Positions 8,414-16,712 of a DNA stretch of 64,000 nt are shown piece by piece (within the stretch, counting starts at the first letter, position 1; every line of letters begins with the position of its first letter). The notes under the pieces are model-generated. The model ran no database searches. It was not told the origin of the DNA and saw only the letters and a program-made list of their open reading frames with translations. The stretch covers positions 124,001-188,000 of the forward strand of contig NZ_LFVY01000007.1 in assembly GCF_001050155.1 (NCBI RefSeq). The letters are read 5' to 3'. Origin of the DNA: Nitratireductor soli. Its GTDB lineage: Bacteria; Pseudomonadota; Alphaproteobacteria; Rhizobiales; Rhizobiaceae. Position numbers and translations under genes: made by a program.

Positions 8414-9597
8414 AGCCGCTCGACGGATTGAAGATTCTCGACTTCACGCGCGTGCTGGCGGGGCCGATGGCCACCCAGATCCTCGCCGAGCTCGGCGCCG
8501 AGGTGATCAAGATCGAGCGGCCGGGCACGGGCGACGAGACGCGCGTCTTCGAACCCAGGCTCGACAGCGGCGACAGCGGCTATTTCTTCGCCTTCAACCG
8601 GGGCAAGAAATCGGTGACGCTCAATCTCAAATCGCCGCGCGGCCAGGAGATTGCCCGTGCGCTGGCGCTGGAAGCCGACGTTCTGGTGGAGAATTTCCTG
8701 CCCGGCGAGATGGAGAAGTTCGGCCTCGGCTATGAACGGCTGGCGGCCGGCAATCCGGAACTCGTCTATGTGTCGAGCACCGGTTTCGGCCAGACGGGTC
8801 CGTACCGCGACCGCAACGGCTACGACACGATCTTCCAGGCTCTTTCAGGCGTCATGGCGCTGACCGGGCATCCGGACGGTCCGCCGGCCAAGGTCGGCGT
8901 TCCCTTCTCCGATCTCACATCCGGCCTGTGGCTGGTGATCGCCGTGCTTGCCGGGCTGGCCGGGCGCGGAACGAGCGGCAGGGGAACGCATGTCGACCTG
9001 TCCATGCTCGACGTGCAGGTAAGCCTCCTGACCATTGCCGCATCGCGGCATTTCCTGCTCGGCGAAGACCCGCAGCGCACGGGGACGGAGCATCCGGGAC
9101 GGGTGCCTTCCGCTGCTTTCGAATGCGCCGACGGCCGCTTCCTGCACATCAGCGGCAGCGACCAGCATTGGGCGGGGATATGCGCCGTGCTAGGCCTCGA
9201 TGAGCTGGCGGCGGATCGGGCGCTCGACCGCAATGCGGGACGCGTTGCGGAACGCGGCCGGGTGATGGCGGCGATGAGCACAGCCGTGGCGTCGCGCCCG
9301 CGCGATGAGCTCGCTGAGACGCTGCGCGCCGCCGGCGTGCCGGCCGGCGAGGTCAACAGCGTCGCCGAGATCCTTGGCGATCCGCATGTGCAGGCACGAG
9401 GAATGGTTTCTTCGTTCGAGCATCCGCAGGCGGGCGCCGTGCCGGCGTTGAAGACGCCGATCCGCCTGTCCGGCTTCGACGAGATTGCGCCGGGCGTGCC
9501 GCCGCTGCTGGGCAACGACACGGAGACGGTGCTGCAGGAGGCGCTCGGCCTGAACCGGGACGAAATCGACAGCCTGCGCGGCGAGGGAGTGATTTGA
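8410..9597 (+). CDS. Class III CoA transferase (CaiB/BaiF family)
   Basis: Family III CoA transferase of 395 residues. It transfers CoA from a donor acyl-CoA to a carboxylic acid through an enzyme-bound mixed anhydride, and works as an interlocked dimer. The N-terminal signature PLDGLKILDFTRVLAGP and AELGAEVIKIERP is typical; THVDLSMLD near 195 contains the Asp expected to form the anhydride. It overlaps the hydratase genes on both sides within a few bases. In this operon it would activate the acid released by the aldehyde dehydrogenase and pass it to the hydratases and lyase-like enzyme. Confidence 0.92.
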   Translation: MKPLDGLKILDFTRVLAGPMATQILAELGAEVIKIERPGTGDETRVFEPRLDSGDSGYFFAFNRGKKSVTLNLKSPRGQEIARALALEADVLVENFLPGEMEKFGLGYERLAAGNPELVYVSSTGFGQTGPYRDRNGYDTIFQALSGVMALTGHPDGPPAKVGVPFSDLTSGLWLVIAVLAGLAGRGTSGRGTHVDLSMLDVQVSLLTIAASRHFLLGEDPQRTGTEHPGRVPSAAFECADGRFLHISGSDQHWAGICAVLGLDELAADRALDRNAGRVAERGRVMAAMSTAVASRPRDELAETLRAAGVPAGEVNSVAEILGDPHVQARGMVSSFEHPQAGAVPALKTPIRLSGFDEIAPGVPPLLGNDTETVLQEALGLNRDEIDSLRGEGVI

Positions 9598-9599
9598 CG

Positions 9600-10376
9600 A
9601 TGTCCGAAGCAAAACCGGTCGAACTGGTGCGGGAAGGCGCGATCGCCCGCGTCGTCCTGATGCGCCCCGAGGCGCGCAACGCGCTCAACCTGCCGATGTG
9701 CCTGGCCCTGTCGGACGCCTTCAAGGCCATCGACCGCGACCAGGCGGTGCGGGCGGTGGTGCTCGAAGGGCAGGGGCCGGTGTTCTGCGCCGGCGCCGAT
9801 CTGAAGGAGCGTAAGGGACGGGATGCCGACTGGATCCGCCGCCGCCGCCTTGCCGCCTTCGAAGCCTATGCGGGGATCGAGCGCTGCTCGCGCCCGGTGA
9901 TGGCGCTGGTGCAGGGGCAGACGGTCGGCTCGGGCGGCGAAATCGCCATGAGCTGCGACTTCATCGTCGCCTCGGACGACGCCAGTTTCCGCTTTCCCGA
10001 GGCCCATTGGGGCACGGTTGGCGCGACGCAGCGCCTGCAGCGCGTGATCGGCCGCTCGCGGGCCAAGGAATTGCTGTTCACCGGCCGCGAAATGCCGGTC
10101 GAGGAAGCGCTGACCCTCGGCCTGGTGGCCCGCGTCGTCGCGGCGGGAGACCTGAAGGAAGCGGGGCGGTCCATCGCCCAGAGGATCGCCGAAGCGCCGG
10201 CCTTGTCCATGGCGCTGACCAAGCAGGCGGTCGACCTCGGCTCGCGGACCGATCTCGATGCCGGCATCCGCATCGAGCTGGCGGCGATCGAGCGCGTGCT
10301 GGCCGACAGCGGATGGAAAAGCGGCGTCGACAAGTTTCTGCGCACCGTCGGCAGCAGTGCGGCCGAAGCCAGTTGA
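9600..10376 (+). CDS. Enoyl-CoA hydratase-family protein
   Basis: Crotonase-superfamily enzyme of 258 residues. The ATG at 9600 is chosen over a TTG at 9594; GAGGGAG lies about ten bases upstream. Both hydratase Glu positions are present: TVGSGGEIAM and FPEAHWG. The oxyanion segment FCAGADL is also intact. Methylglutaconyl-CoA-hydratase-like activity would fit the neighbouring HMG-CoA-lyase-like gene, but substrate specificity cannot be assigned from sequence. It is followed after 37 bases by the aminotransferase. Confidence 0.9.
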   Translation: MSEAKPVELVREGAIARVVLMRPEARNALNLPMCLALSDAFKAIDRDQAVRAVVLEGQGPVFCAGADLKERKGRDADWIRRRRLAAFEAYAGIERCSRPVMALVQGQTVGSGGEIAMSCDFIVASDDASFRFPEAHWGTVGATQRLQRVIGRSRAKELLFTGREMPVEEALTLGLVARVVAAGDLKEAGRSIAQRIAEAPALSMALTKQAVDLGSRTDLDAGIRIELAAIERVLADSGWKSGVDKFLRTVGSSAAEAS

Positions 10377-10413
10377 ATTTCGCCGCAGCCAGCGGCCTTG
10401 CAGGAGAATCGCA

Positions 10414-11787
10414 ATGACCATGATCGCCAACTCGCCCTCCGCGCGCGACATCCTCTACCAGGTGCATCCGCAGACCAACATCCGCCTGCACGAGCAGGAC
10501 GGGCCGATGATCATCGCGCGCGGCGAGGGCGCCTATATCTTCGACAATGACGGCAACCGCTATCTGGACGCCATGTCGGGCCTGTGGTGCGTGTCGCTTG
10601 GCTATTCCGACACGGCGGTGAAGGACGCGGTGAAGGCGCAGATCGACGAACTGCCCTATTTCCACCTGTTCGCGCATCGCTCCAACAACCCGTCGATCGA
10701 CCTGGCGCAACGTCTGGTGGAGAAGACGCCGGGGATGGCGAAGGTCATCTTCCAGTGTTCCGGTTCGGAGGCCAACGACACCGCCGTCAAGCTGATCTGG
10801 TATTACTGGAATGCGCGCGGACGGCCGGAAAAGAAGAAGATCATCGCCCGCAAGCGGGCTTATCATGGCACGGGCATCGCCTCCGGCAGCCTGACCTCGC
10901 TGCCCAACATCCACCGCGAGTTCGACCTGCCGCTCGACCGCTTCCTGCACGTCACCTGCCCGCATTATTACCGGGAAGGGCTGCCGGGCGAGAGCGAGGC
11001 GGCGTTCGTCGAGCGCCTGGCCGACGAACTCGACGCGCTCATCGTCGCCGAAGGACCGGAGACGGTGGGCGGCTTCTTCGCCGAACCGGTGATGGGCACG
11101 GGCGGCGTCGTGGTGCCGCCGAAGGGCTATTTCGAGGCGATCCAGAAGGTGCTGAAGAAGCACGAGGTGCTGACCGTGTCGGACGAGGTGATCTGCGGCT
11201 TTGGCCGTACAGGCCATTACTGGGGTGCCGAGGCGGTGGGTTTTAAACCGGACATTCTCACTTGCGCCAAGTCGCTGTCCTCGGCCTATCTGCCGATCTC
11301 GGCGGTGCTGGTTTCGGAGGCGATCTTCGAGGCGATGCGCGAGCAGTCCGACAAGGTCGGCGTGTTCGGCCACGGCTATACCTATGGCGGGCATCCGGTC
11401 TGCGCGGCGGCGGCGCTGGCCTCCATGCAGCGCTATGACGAACTGGACGCGACGCGCAACGCGCGCGAGACCGGCGCCTATCTGCAGGAAAGGCTGCAGG
11501 CACTGGCCGACCATCCGCTGGTCGGCGAGGTGCGCGGCATCGGCCTGATGGCCGGGGTGGAACTGGTGCGCGACAAGGAGACGAAGGCGGCGTTCGATCC
11601 GGCCATGGCCGTCGGCGGCGCATGCTCGGCATTCGCGCTCAAGCGCGGGCTGGTGACGCGCAATCTCGGCGACACGATGTCGTTTTCGCCGCCGCTGATC
11701 ATCGGCCGGGCGGCGGTCGACGAGATCGCCGACACGTTCGCCGCCGCCCTCGACGAGACGCTGCAATGGGCACGGCAGAACGCCTGA
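10414..11787 (+). CDS. Class III PLP-dependent aminotransferase (omega-amino acid:pyruvate type)
   Basis: Fold-type I, class III aminotransferase of 457 residues, starting at an ATG behind CAGGAGAA. These enzymes move terminal or omega amino groups (beta-alanine, GABA, putrescine, taurine) to pyruvate or 2-oxoglutarate. Landmarks: MSGLWCVSLGY, CSGSEANDTA for phosphate binding, SDEVICGFGRTG with the PLP Asp, and the Schiff-base Lys in TCAKSLSSAYLPIS. It is the last gene of the operon and would yield the aldehyde used by the dehydrogenase at 1357. A related but distinct enzyme is cut by the right window edge (63316-64000). Confidence 0.92.
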   Translation: MTMIANSPSARDILYQVHPQTNIRLHEQDGPMIIARGEGAYIFDNDGNRYLDAMSGLWCVSLGYSDTAVKDAVKAQIDELPYFHLFAHRSNNPSIDLAQRLVEKTPGMAKVIFQCSGSEANDTAVKLIWYYWNARGRPEKKKIIARKRAYHGTGIASGSLTSLPNIHREFDLPLDRFLHVTCPHYYREGLPGESEAAFVERLADELDALIVAEGPETVGGFFAEPVMGTGGVVVPPKGYFEAIQKVLKKHEVLTVSDEVICGFGRTGHYWGAEAVGFKPDILTCAKSLSSAYLPISAVLVSEAIFEAMREQSDKVGVFGHGYTYGGHPVCAAAALASMQRYDELDATRNARETGAYLQERLQALADHPLVGEVRGIGLMAGVELVRDKETKAAFDPAMAVGGACSAFALKRGLVTRNLGDTMSFSPPLIIGRAAVDEIADTFAAALDETLQWARQNA

Positions 11788-11826
11788 GGGCAGGCGGCGG
11801 GCGCCGCCCGCGGACATCTGCAACCG

Positions 11827-11868
11827 AATGAAAAGCCCCGCCGGGCGATCCCGGCGGGGCTTTTCATT
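11827..11868. terminator. Strong bidirectional rho-independent terminator
   Basis: A 19-base perfect inverted repeat, AATGAAAAGCCCCGCCGGG, closes over a CGAT loop. Its A-rich and T-rich flanks give a U-tract on both strands. It lies between the convergent aminotransferase (ends 11787) and fusion gene (ends 11885), so it can stop transcription from both sides. Confidence 0.9.
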
Positions 11869-11884
11869 GGTGCCGTCATGAGGG

Positions 11885-14251
11885 TCAGGCGATGGTTTTC
11901 AGCGTGTCGTCCAGCGCTTCGAGCAGGGTGTCGGCGTGCTGGCGGGCAAAGATCATCGGCGGGCGGATCTTCAGCAGATTGCGGTTCGCGCCGGTGATGC
12001 CGACGAGCACGCCGCGTTGCAGCAAACCCTCGATGGCGGCGCGGGCCCTGGCCGGCGCCGGTGCGCCGTCCGTGACGATCTCGACGCCGGCGAATAGGCC
12101 GGTGCCGCGCACGTCACCGATCAACGGATGCCGCGGCATCAGGGCCTTGAGGCCGCTGCGCAGATATTTGCCGATGGTCAGCGCGTTGTCCTGGAGGCTT
12201 TCCTCGGCCAACACGTCAAGCACGGCCATGCCGGCCGCGGCGGCGACCTGGTTGCCGCCGAAAGTGTTGAAATAGCGCTCGCGCTTCAGGAAACCCTCGA
12301 CCAGCTCGCGGCTGGTGACGACGACGGCGAGCGGGATGCCGTTGCCCATCGGCTTGGCCATGGTGACGATGTCCGGGACGATGCCGGCATGCTCAAAACC
12401 CCAGAAATGCGTGCCGGTGCGGCCGAGCGCCGTCTGCACCTCGTCGGCGACGATCAGGCCGCCGGCGGCGCGGATTTCCGCCATGGCCGGGGCGAGATAG
12501 CCATCCGGCACGGAGCGCAGGCCATCGCTGGCAAAGACCGGGCAGACGAAGAAGGCGGCGGGCCGATGTCCGCGCTCGGCCAGGCCGTCGATCGCGCGCC
12601 GGTATTCGGCGGCGTAGTCCCCGGGGCCGGGCGGGGCCGGGGCATCGGCCGCCGCACCGGGAAAGCCGGGGGCGGGCACGGTCGCCACCCAGGGTTCGAG
12701 ACGGTCGGCTGAAAGCGTGCTGGTGTCGAGCGCGCCGATGATGGTGGAGTTTCCGTGGAACGCCGAGCGGGTGACGAGCGCGCCGTCGGCGCCGGTGTTG
12801 GCCCGGGCGATGCGCCAGGCCAGCTCGTTGGCCTCGGTGCCGGAACAGACGAACATGCAGACCTTCAGCGGGTCCGGCATGGTGGCGGCGATGCGCTCGG
12901 CATAGTCGACGATCAGGTCGCTCGAGTATCGCGTGTTCGAATTGAAGGTGCGGGCCTGGCGGGCGATGGCCTCGGCGACATGCGAGTGGCAATGGCCGAC
13001 ATGCGGCACGTTGTTGTAGGCGTCGAGATACTTGCGGCCGCGATGGTCGGTGACCCAGACGCCTTCACCCTTTACGGGGAAGAAGGGCTGCTCGTAAAAC
13101 TGCTTGTAAAGCGGTCCGAGAAAGGTCCGCCGCCGCTCCATCAGGGTATCATAATCGGGGTCCGAGGTTGTCGGGTGCGGGGCGATTGCGTTCGAGGTGG
13201 GGGACACTGCTTTCTCCAAATGGTGGGTCGCCTGGTCGGGATTGATGGCCATGCAAAGCTCGAGGGCCTGCCAGCCCATGTCAGAGATGTCGGATCGGTA
13301 GGTGGCGGCGCTGCCCGTCGCGGCGCGCCAGGCGGCGATGATCTCGCGCGACAGCAGCCGCATCTTGACCAGGTCGAACAGGATTGCGCTCTCGGCCGGC
13401 TCGATGGGCAGCACCGCGCCATATCCTTCCAGGAACTCGGTGGCGGCGGCCAGCACGTCCTGCTGCCGATAGAGCTGGTGGGCGATGGCGATGGCGATTT
13501 CGTTGACCAGGCAGGATCGCGCCATGTCGCCGAAATCGATGATACCGGTGATCTCAGCCGTGCCGGCGCCGCGCATGACGTTGTTCTGGTTGATGTCGTT
13601 GTGGATGAACTGGCGGCGCAGGTTGCCGAGGACGGGAACCGCGTGTTCGTCGAACCGGTCGATGACGCGCTCGGCAAGCTGTCGCCGGCGCGGATGCTCG
13701 ATGAAGCCGATGCGGTCGCGCAGTTGCGCGGCGTTGCTGAGATCCCAGATCAGGTTTTCCGGCGCGCCATCGTGGTGAAAGCTGGCGAGCGCGCGGTCGA
13801 GCCGGGCGACCATCCTGCCGAGCCGTCGGCGAAACAGCGGTGTGGCGCGGGCCGTCAGGGCGGGTTCGCCCGGCATGTGGGTGAGAAGCCGGGCGTTGAA
13901 GATGTTGCCGTTGCTGGCGACGGGCACGATGGTCTCGCCGGTGAGCGCGGGAATCGGGCGTGGGATCGGCAGACCAGGATCCTCGGCGGCAACATGTTCG
14001 AGCGCGGCGTTCTGGCAGGCGAGGAAATCCGGGTCCTCGGCCGTGTTGGCGATTTTCAGGACAAAGCTCGCGCCGACGGCCGTCTTGATGGCCAGGTTCT
14101 GGTCGCGCTCGCCGCTGAGCGGGCGGGACGCGCCGCAAAGACCGTATTTGTGCTGCAAAAGCTGCTCCAGCTCGGCGGTTTCCAGGCGCGGTATGGCGGC
14201 CGTCAAAATGCCTTCAGCGTCGTGCCGGCGGTCTGATTTGGCTTCGATCAT
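11885..14251 (-). CDS. Phosphotransferase-aminotransferase fusion (APH domain + class III aminotransferase)
   Basis: A 788-residue two-domain protein. Residues about 1-340 form an aminoglycoside/homoserine-kinase-type phosphotransferase with the catalytic HNDINQNN near 218 and metal motif IDFGDM near 241. Residues about 375-788 form a class III PLP fold with GTEANE, ADEVQTALGRTG and the Schiff-base Lys in MAKPMGNG near 634. The animal hydroxylysine pathway uses the same two activities as separate proteins: a kinase (AGPHD1/HYKK) and a phospho-lyase of the aminotransferase fold (AGXT2L/PHYKPL). By analogy the fusion may phosphorylate an amino alcohol and then eliminate phosphate and ammonia. 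GGAAAGGA lies upstream of the ATG at 14251. Some bacterial relatives have a peptidase-M23-like insert between the domains; none is seen here. Confidence 0.88.
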   Translation of the reverse strand: MIEAKSDRRHDAEGILTAAIPRLETAELEQLLQHKYGLCGASRPLSGERDQNLAIKTAVGASFVLKIANTAEDPDFLACQNAALEHVAAEDPGLPIPRPIPALTGETIVPVASNGNIFNARLLTHMPGEPALTARATPLFRRRLGRMVARLDRALASFHHDGAPENLIWDLSNAAQLRDRIGFIEHPRRRQLAERVIDRFDEHAVPVLGNLRRQFIHNDINQNNVMRGAGTAEITGIIDFGDMARSCLVNEIAIAIAHQLYRQQDVLAAATEFLEGYGAVLPIEPAESAILFDLVKMRLLSREIIAAWRAATGSAATYRSDISDMGWQALELCMAINPDQATHHLEKAVSPTSNAIAPHPTTSDPDYDTLMERRRTFLGPLYKQFYEQPFFPVKGEGVWVTDHRGRKYLDAYNNVPHVGHCHSHVAEAIARQARTFNSNTRYSSDLIVDYAERIAATMPDPLKVCMFVCSGTEANELAWRIARANTGADGALVTRSAFHGNSTIIGALDTSTLSADRLEPWVATVPAPGFPGAAADAPAPPGPGDYAAEYRRAIDGLAERGHRPAAFFVCPVFASDGLRSVPDGYLAPAMAEIRAAGGLIVADEVQTALGRTGTHFWGFEHAGIVPDIVTMAKPMGNGIPLAVVVTSRELVEGFLKRERYFNTFGGNQVAAAAGMAVLDVLAEESLQDNALTIGKYLRSGLKALMPRHPLIGDVRGTGLFAGVEIVTDGAPAPARARAAIEGLLQRGVLVGITGANRNLLKIRPPMIFARQHADTLLEALDDTLKTIA

Positions 14252-14290
14252 GGCGTCCTTTCCATCACTCCCGTGTTCCAGCGGCAGGCA

Positions 14291-15322
14291 TCAAGCGCCG
14301 GCGCCCGAGCGAAAACCCTCCATGAAGCGGATGAGATTTTCGCCGAGGATCGGTGAGGGATAGCCGCCTTCCTGGATGATGACGGTCGGCCGGCCGATGG
14401 CGCCCAGCATTTCGCCCATGCGGGAAAAGCCGTCGCTGGTCACGCGCATGCAGGCGAACGGGTCGGCTTCCGAAGCATCCAGGCCGAGCGCCAGAACGAC
14501 GAGATCGGGGCTGTAGGCGCGCGTCGCGGCGATCGCCTGCTCGACCGCGCCCAGATAGGCTTCGTCGCCGGAGTTCGCCGCCACCGGCAGGTTGAGATTG
14601 TATCCCTCGCCGGCGCCCGCGCCGCGTTCGTCGGCATAGCCGGCGTAGAAGGGAAAGGTGGTTTTCGGGTCGGCGTGAACGGAGACCGTCTGGATGTCGG
14701 CGCGGTCGTAGAAGATCGACTGGGTGCCGTTGCCGTGATGGACGTCGACGTCGAGGATGGTCACGCGGTCGATCGAGCGGCGGGCCAAGGCGGCGGCGAT
14801 GCCGGTGTTGTTGAGGAAGCAGTAGCCGCAGGCCATGTCGCGATAGGCGTGGTGGCCGGGCGGGCGGCACAGCGCGTAGGCCGCCACCTCGCCGTCGAGC
14901 ACGCGCTGCGTGGCGTCGAGGGCACTGGCGGCGCTGGCAAGGGAGGCGGTCCAGGTGTCCTCCAGAAGCACGCTCGCCGCGTCGTTGATGTAGTATCCGG
15001 CGCGGCCGAGCAGATCATCGGGCAGGCGGCGCATATAGGCGTTCGGATGCAGGCTCGGGCGAAGCTCGATGCTGTCGGGAAAGCGCTCCTTCCACGCCGC
15101 AAAACCCGTTTCGAGGAATTTCAGGTAATCGCCGTCGTGAATCTCCGCGATGACGGCGATGTCGGCGGGTTTCGGCTCGACGATGGCCGAGGTGCAGGTC
15201 CTGGCCGCTTCGAGCAGGGCGGAAAGCCGGCCCGGCGTCTCGACAGCCTCGACCAGCCGGCCGCCGAGCAGGCGCGTGCGCACGTGGTGTCCAAGCTCGT
15301 CGGGGTGAAATACGGTGATCAT
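14291..15322 (-). CDS. Histone-deacetylase-superfamily amidohydrolase (acetylpolyamine amidohydrolase type)
   Basis: Zinc-dependent deacetylase-fold enzyme of 343 residues. Start at 15322 is set by GGAGGA; an upstream extension has no supporting site. Catalytic tandem His are in PPGHHAYRD near 157. Zinc-ligand residues are in DVDVHHGNG near 192, with a further Asp in LGLDASEADP, and EGGYP lies near 316. Bacterial members remove acetyl groups from acetylated polyamines or other acylated amines. It is 39 bases upstream of the kinase-aminotransferase fusion on the same strand, so the pair may deacylate an amine that the fusion then breaks down. This fits the amine theme of the adjoining operon. 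Confidence 0.88.
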   Translation of the reverse strand: MITVFHPDELGHHVRTRLLGGRLVEAVETPGRLSALLEAARTCTSAIVEPKPADIAVIAEIHDGDYLKFLETGFAAWKERFPDSIELRPSLHPNAYMRRLPDDLLGRAGYYINDAASVLLEDTWTASLASAASALDATQRVLDGEVAAYALCRPPGHHAYRDMACGYCFLNNTGIAAALARRSIDRVTILDVDVHHGNGTQSIFYDRADIQTVSVHADPKTTFPFYAGYADERGAGAGEGYNLNLPVAANSGDEAYLGAVEQAIAATRAYSPDLVVLALGLDASEADPFACMRVTSDGFSRMGEMLGAIGRPTVIIQEGGYPSPILGENLIRFMEGFRSGAGA

Positions 15323-15464
15323 TGGGTCCTCCGATGCTGTTTCATACGGACGAAGGCGCTGCGGAACGCCGTCGAGAAAAACGATTGTCGGTGCGGCGAC
15401 GCGCGCGTTGACACGGGACGATGACAGCCGTTTGATGCGGCCATCGCAAGGAGATGGAGAAGAC

Positions 15465-15794
15465 ATGGCCGAGAACAAAACCGTCCTCATCAGCGGCTAT
15501 GCGCAGGCCCCGAGGGGAACCGGCATGTCGGAGACCATGACGTGGATCGGCGTCGTTCTCGAAATCGACCTCAACACCCACGTCATCGTCGCGGCCGACG
15601 CGACCTTCGTCACCGACCTGGCGCGCGACTTCTTCCGCCGCACGGTGATCGGCTATAAGCTGACGGACGGGCTGGACGGCCTGGTGAACCTGGTGGAAAC
15701 GCGGATCCATACGCCTTCAAAGAACTCCTTGCAGACGGCGCTTCAGGCCGCTTTCCAGCGCTATGTCGAATTCCGACAATCGGGAAAGGGCTGA
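15465..15794 (+). CDS. DUF3870-family protein
   Basis: A 109-residue protein that looks like the DUF3870 family of unknown function (small alpha/beta proteins with ISGYAQAP near the start and a C-terminal block of LQ.AL.AAFQRYVEFR type). AAGGAG lies about ten bases before the ATG. No catalytic motif can be named. It diverges from the deacetylase-like gene. Its last 78 bases overlap the 3' end of the convergent nitronate monooxygenase-like gene, so both proteins encode their C-termini in the same DNA. Confidence 0.75.
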   Translation: MAENKTVLISGYAQAPRGTGMSETMTWIGVVLEIDLNTHVIVAADATFVTDLARDFFRRTVIGYKLTDGLDGLVNLVETRIHTPSKNSLQTALQAAFQRYVEFRQSGKG

Positions 15795-16712
15795 GCCGCA
15801 CTCGGCGATCAGGCGGGCGGTGAGTTCGCCGGCGCCGGGCAGATCGTCGATCAGGCCGGCGCTCTGCCCGGCCTCGATCTTGCCGTTGTCGACGTCGCCA
15901 TCGAGGGCTGCCAGCTTGAGCGAGCTTTGCGCGAAAAGCGCGCGCCGCGCGGCGAGATCGTCGCCGCCCGCCTCGCTTTCGAGGTAGCGGGCCGAGAAAT
16001 CATTGGCGATCATGCGGATCGGGCCGAGCTCCCGGCCGACCAGGCGCGTGTCGGCAATGCCGGCGGCCAGCACTTTTTCCTTGTAGGCGGCATGCACGCC
16101 CGCCTCGCGGGTCGCCATATAGCGCGTGCCGAGCTGGACCGCATCCGCCCCGAGCGCCAGCATGGCGACGATGCCGGCGCCATCGGCGACGCCGCCGCCG
16201 GCGATAAGGATCGCCCCGGGGGCAGCCCTGGCGATGGCGCGCACCAGGACCAGCGTCGAAACCTGATCCGGCGGCGGATGGCCGCCGGCCTCGCCGCCTA
16301 CGGCGATGATCGCGTCCACGCCGGCTTCGAGCGCCTTCAGGGCGTGCTGCTCGGAAGCGACCACATGGATGCATTTGATGCCGGCCGACTTGAAACGTTC
16401 GATGTATTTGCGCGGTCCGCCCTGCGAGGCGATGAGGATCGGCGCTCCTTCCTGGACGACGATGTCGAGAATCTCGTCGGCCTGCGGCCGGTACAGCGGC
16501 ACGTTGACGGCGAAAGGCCGGTCGGTCGCCTGCTTGAGGGCGCGCAGGGCCTGGCGGAAGTCGTCGATGAACATCGGCCCGGCCGCCAGCACGCCGAGGC
16601 CGCCGGCGTTCGACACCGCCGCCGGCAGGGCGGCGTTGGAAGACGCCCAGCTCATGCCTGCCTGGACGATCGGCTGGGCAACGCCGAAATGATGGGTGAA
16701 GCGCGTGTTCAT
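15717..16712 (-). CDS. Nitronate monooxygenase / FabK-like flavoenzyme
   Basis: FMN-dependent TIM-barrel protein of 331 residues in the 2-nitropropane dioxygenase/nitronate monooxygenase family, which also includes enoyl reductases of FabK type. Start at 16712 overlaps the stop of the upstream ligase (ATGA). Family landmarks: PIVQAGMSWASS at the N-terminus, AVSNAGGLGVLAAGP, GGEAGGHP near 138 with the catalytic-type His, IAGGGVADG and ALGADAVQLGTRYM for FMN phosphate. The last roughly 25 residues go beyond the usual family end and are read antisense to the DUF3870 gene. Expressed with the acyl-CoA ligase, it may act on an acyl-CoA or a nitronate by-product; which one is open. Confidence 0.82.
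   Translation of the reverse strand: MNTRFTHHFGVAQPIVQAGMSWASSNAALPAAVSNAGGLGVLAAGPMFIDDFRQALRALKQATDRPFAVNVPLYRPQADEILDIVVQEGAPILIASQGGPRKYIERFKSAGIKCIHVVASEQHALKALEAGVDAIIAVGGEAGGHPPPDQVSTLVLVRAIARAAPGAILIAGGGVADGAGIVAMLALGADAVQLGTRYMATREAGVHAAYKEKVLAAGIADTRLVGRELGPIRMIANDFSARYLESEAGGDDLAARRALFAQSSLKLAALDGDVDNGKIEAGQSAGLIDDLPGAGELTARLIAECGSALSRLSEFDIALESGLKRRLQGVL

Noticed and set aside
8820-10451. A 543-codon minus-strand frame across the CoA transferase and hydratase genes
   Set aside because: Antisense shadow; crosses gene borders and has no motif.
11827-11868. Considered as an integrase attachment site because of its long perfect palindrome
   Set aside because: GC-rich stem with A/T tails between convergent genes is fully explained as a bidirectional terminator; no integrase or tRNA nearby.
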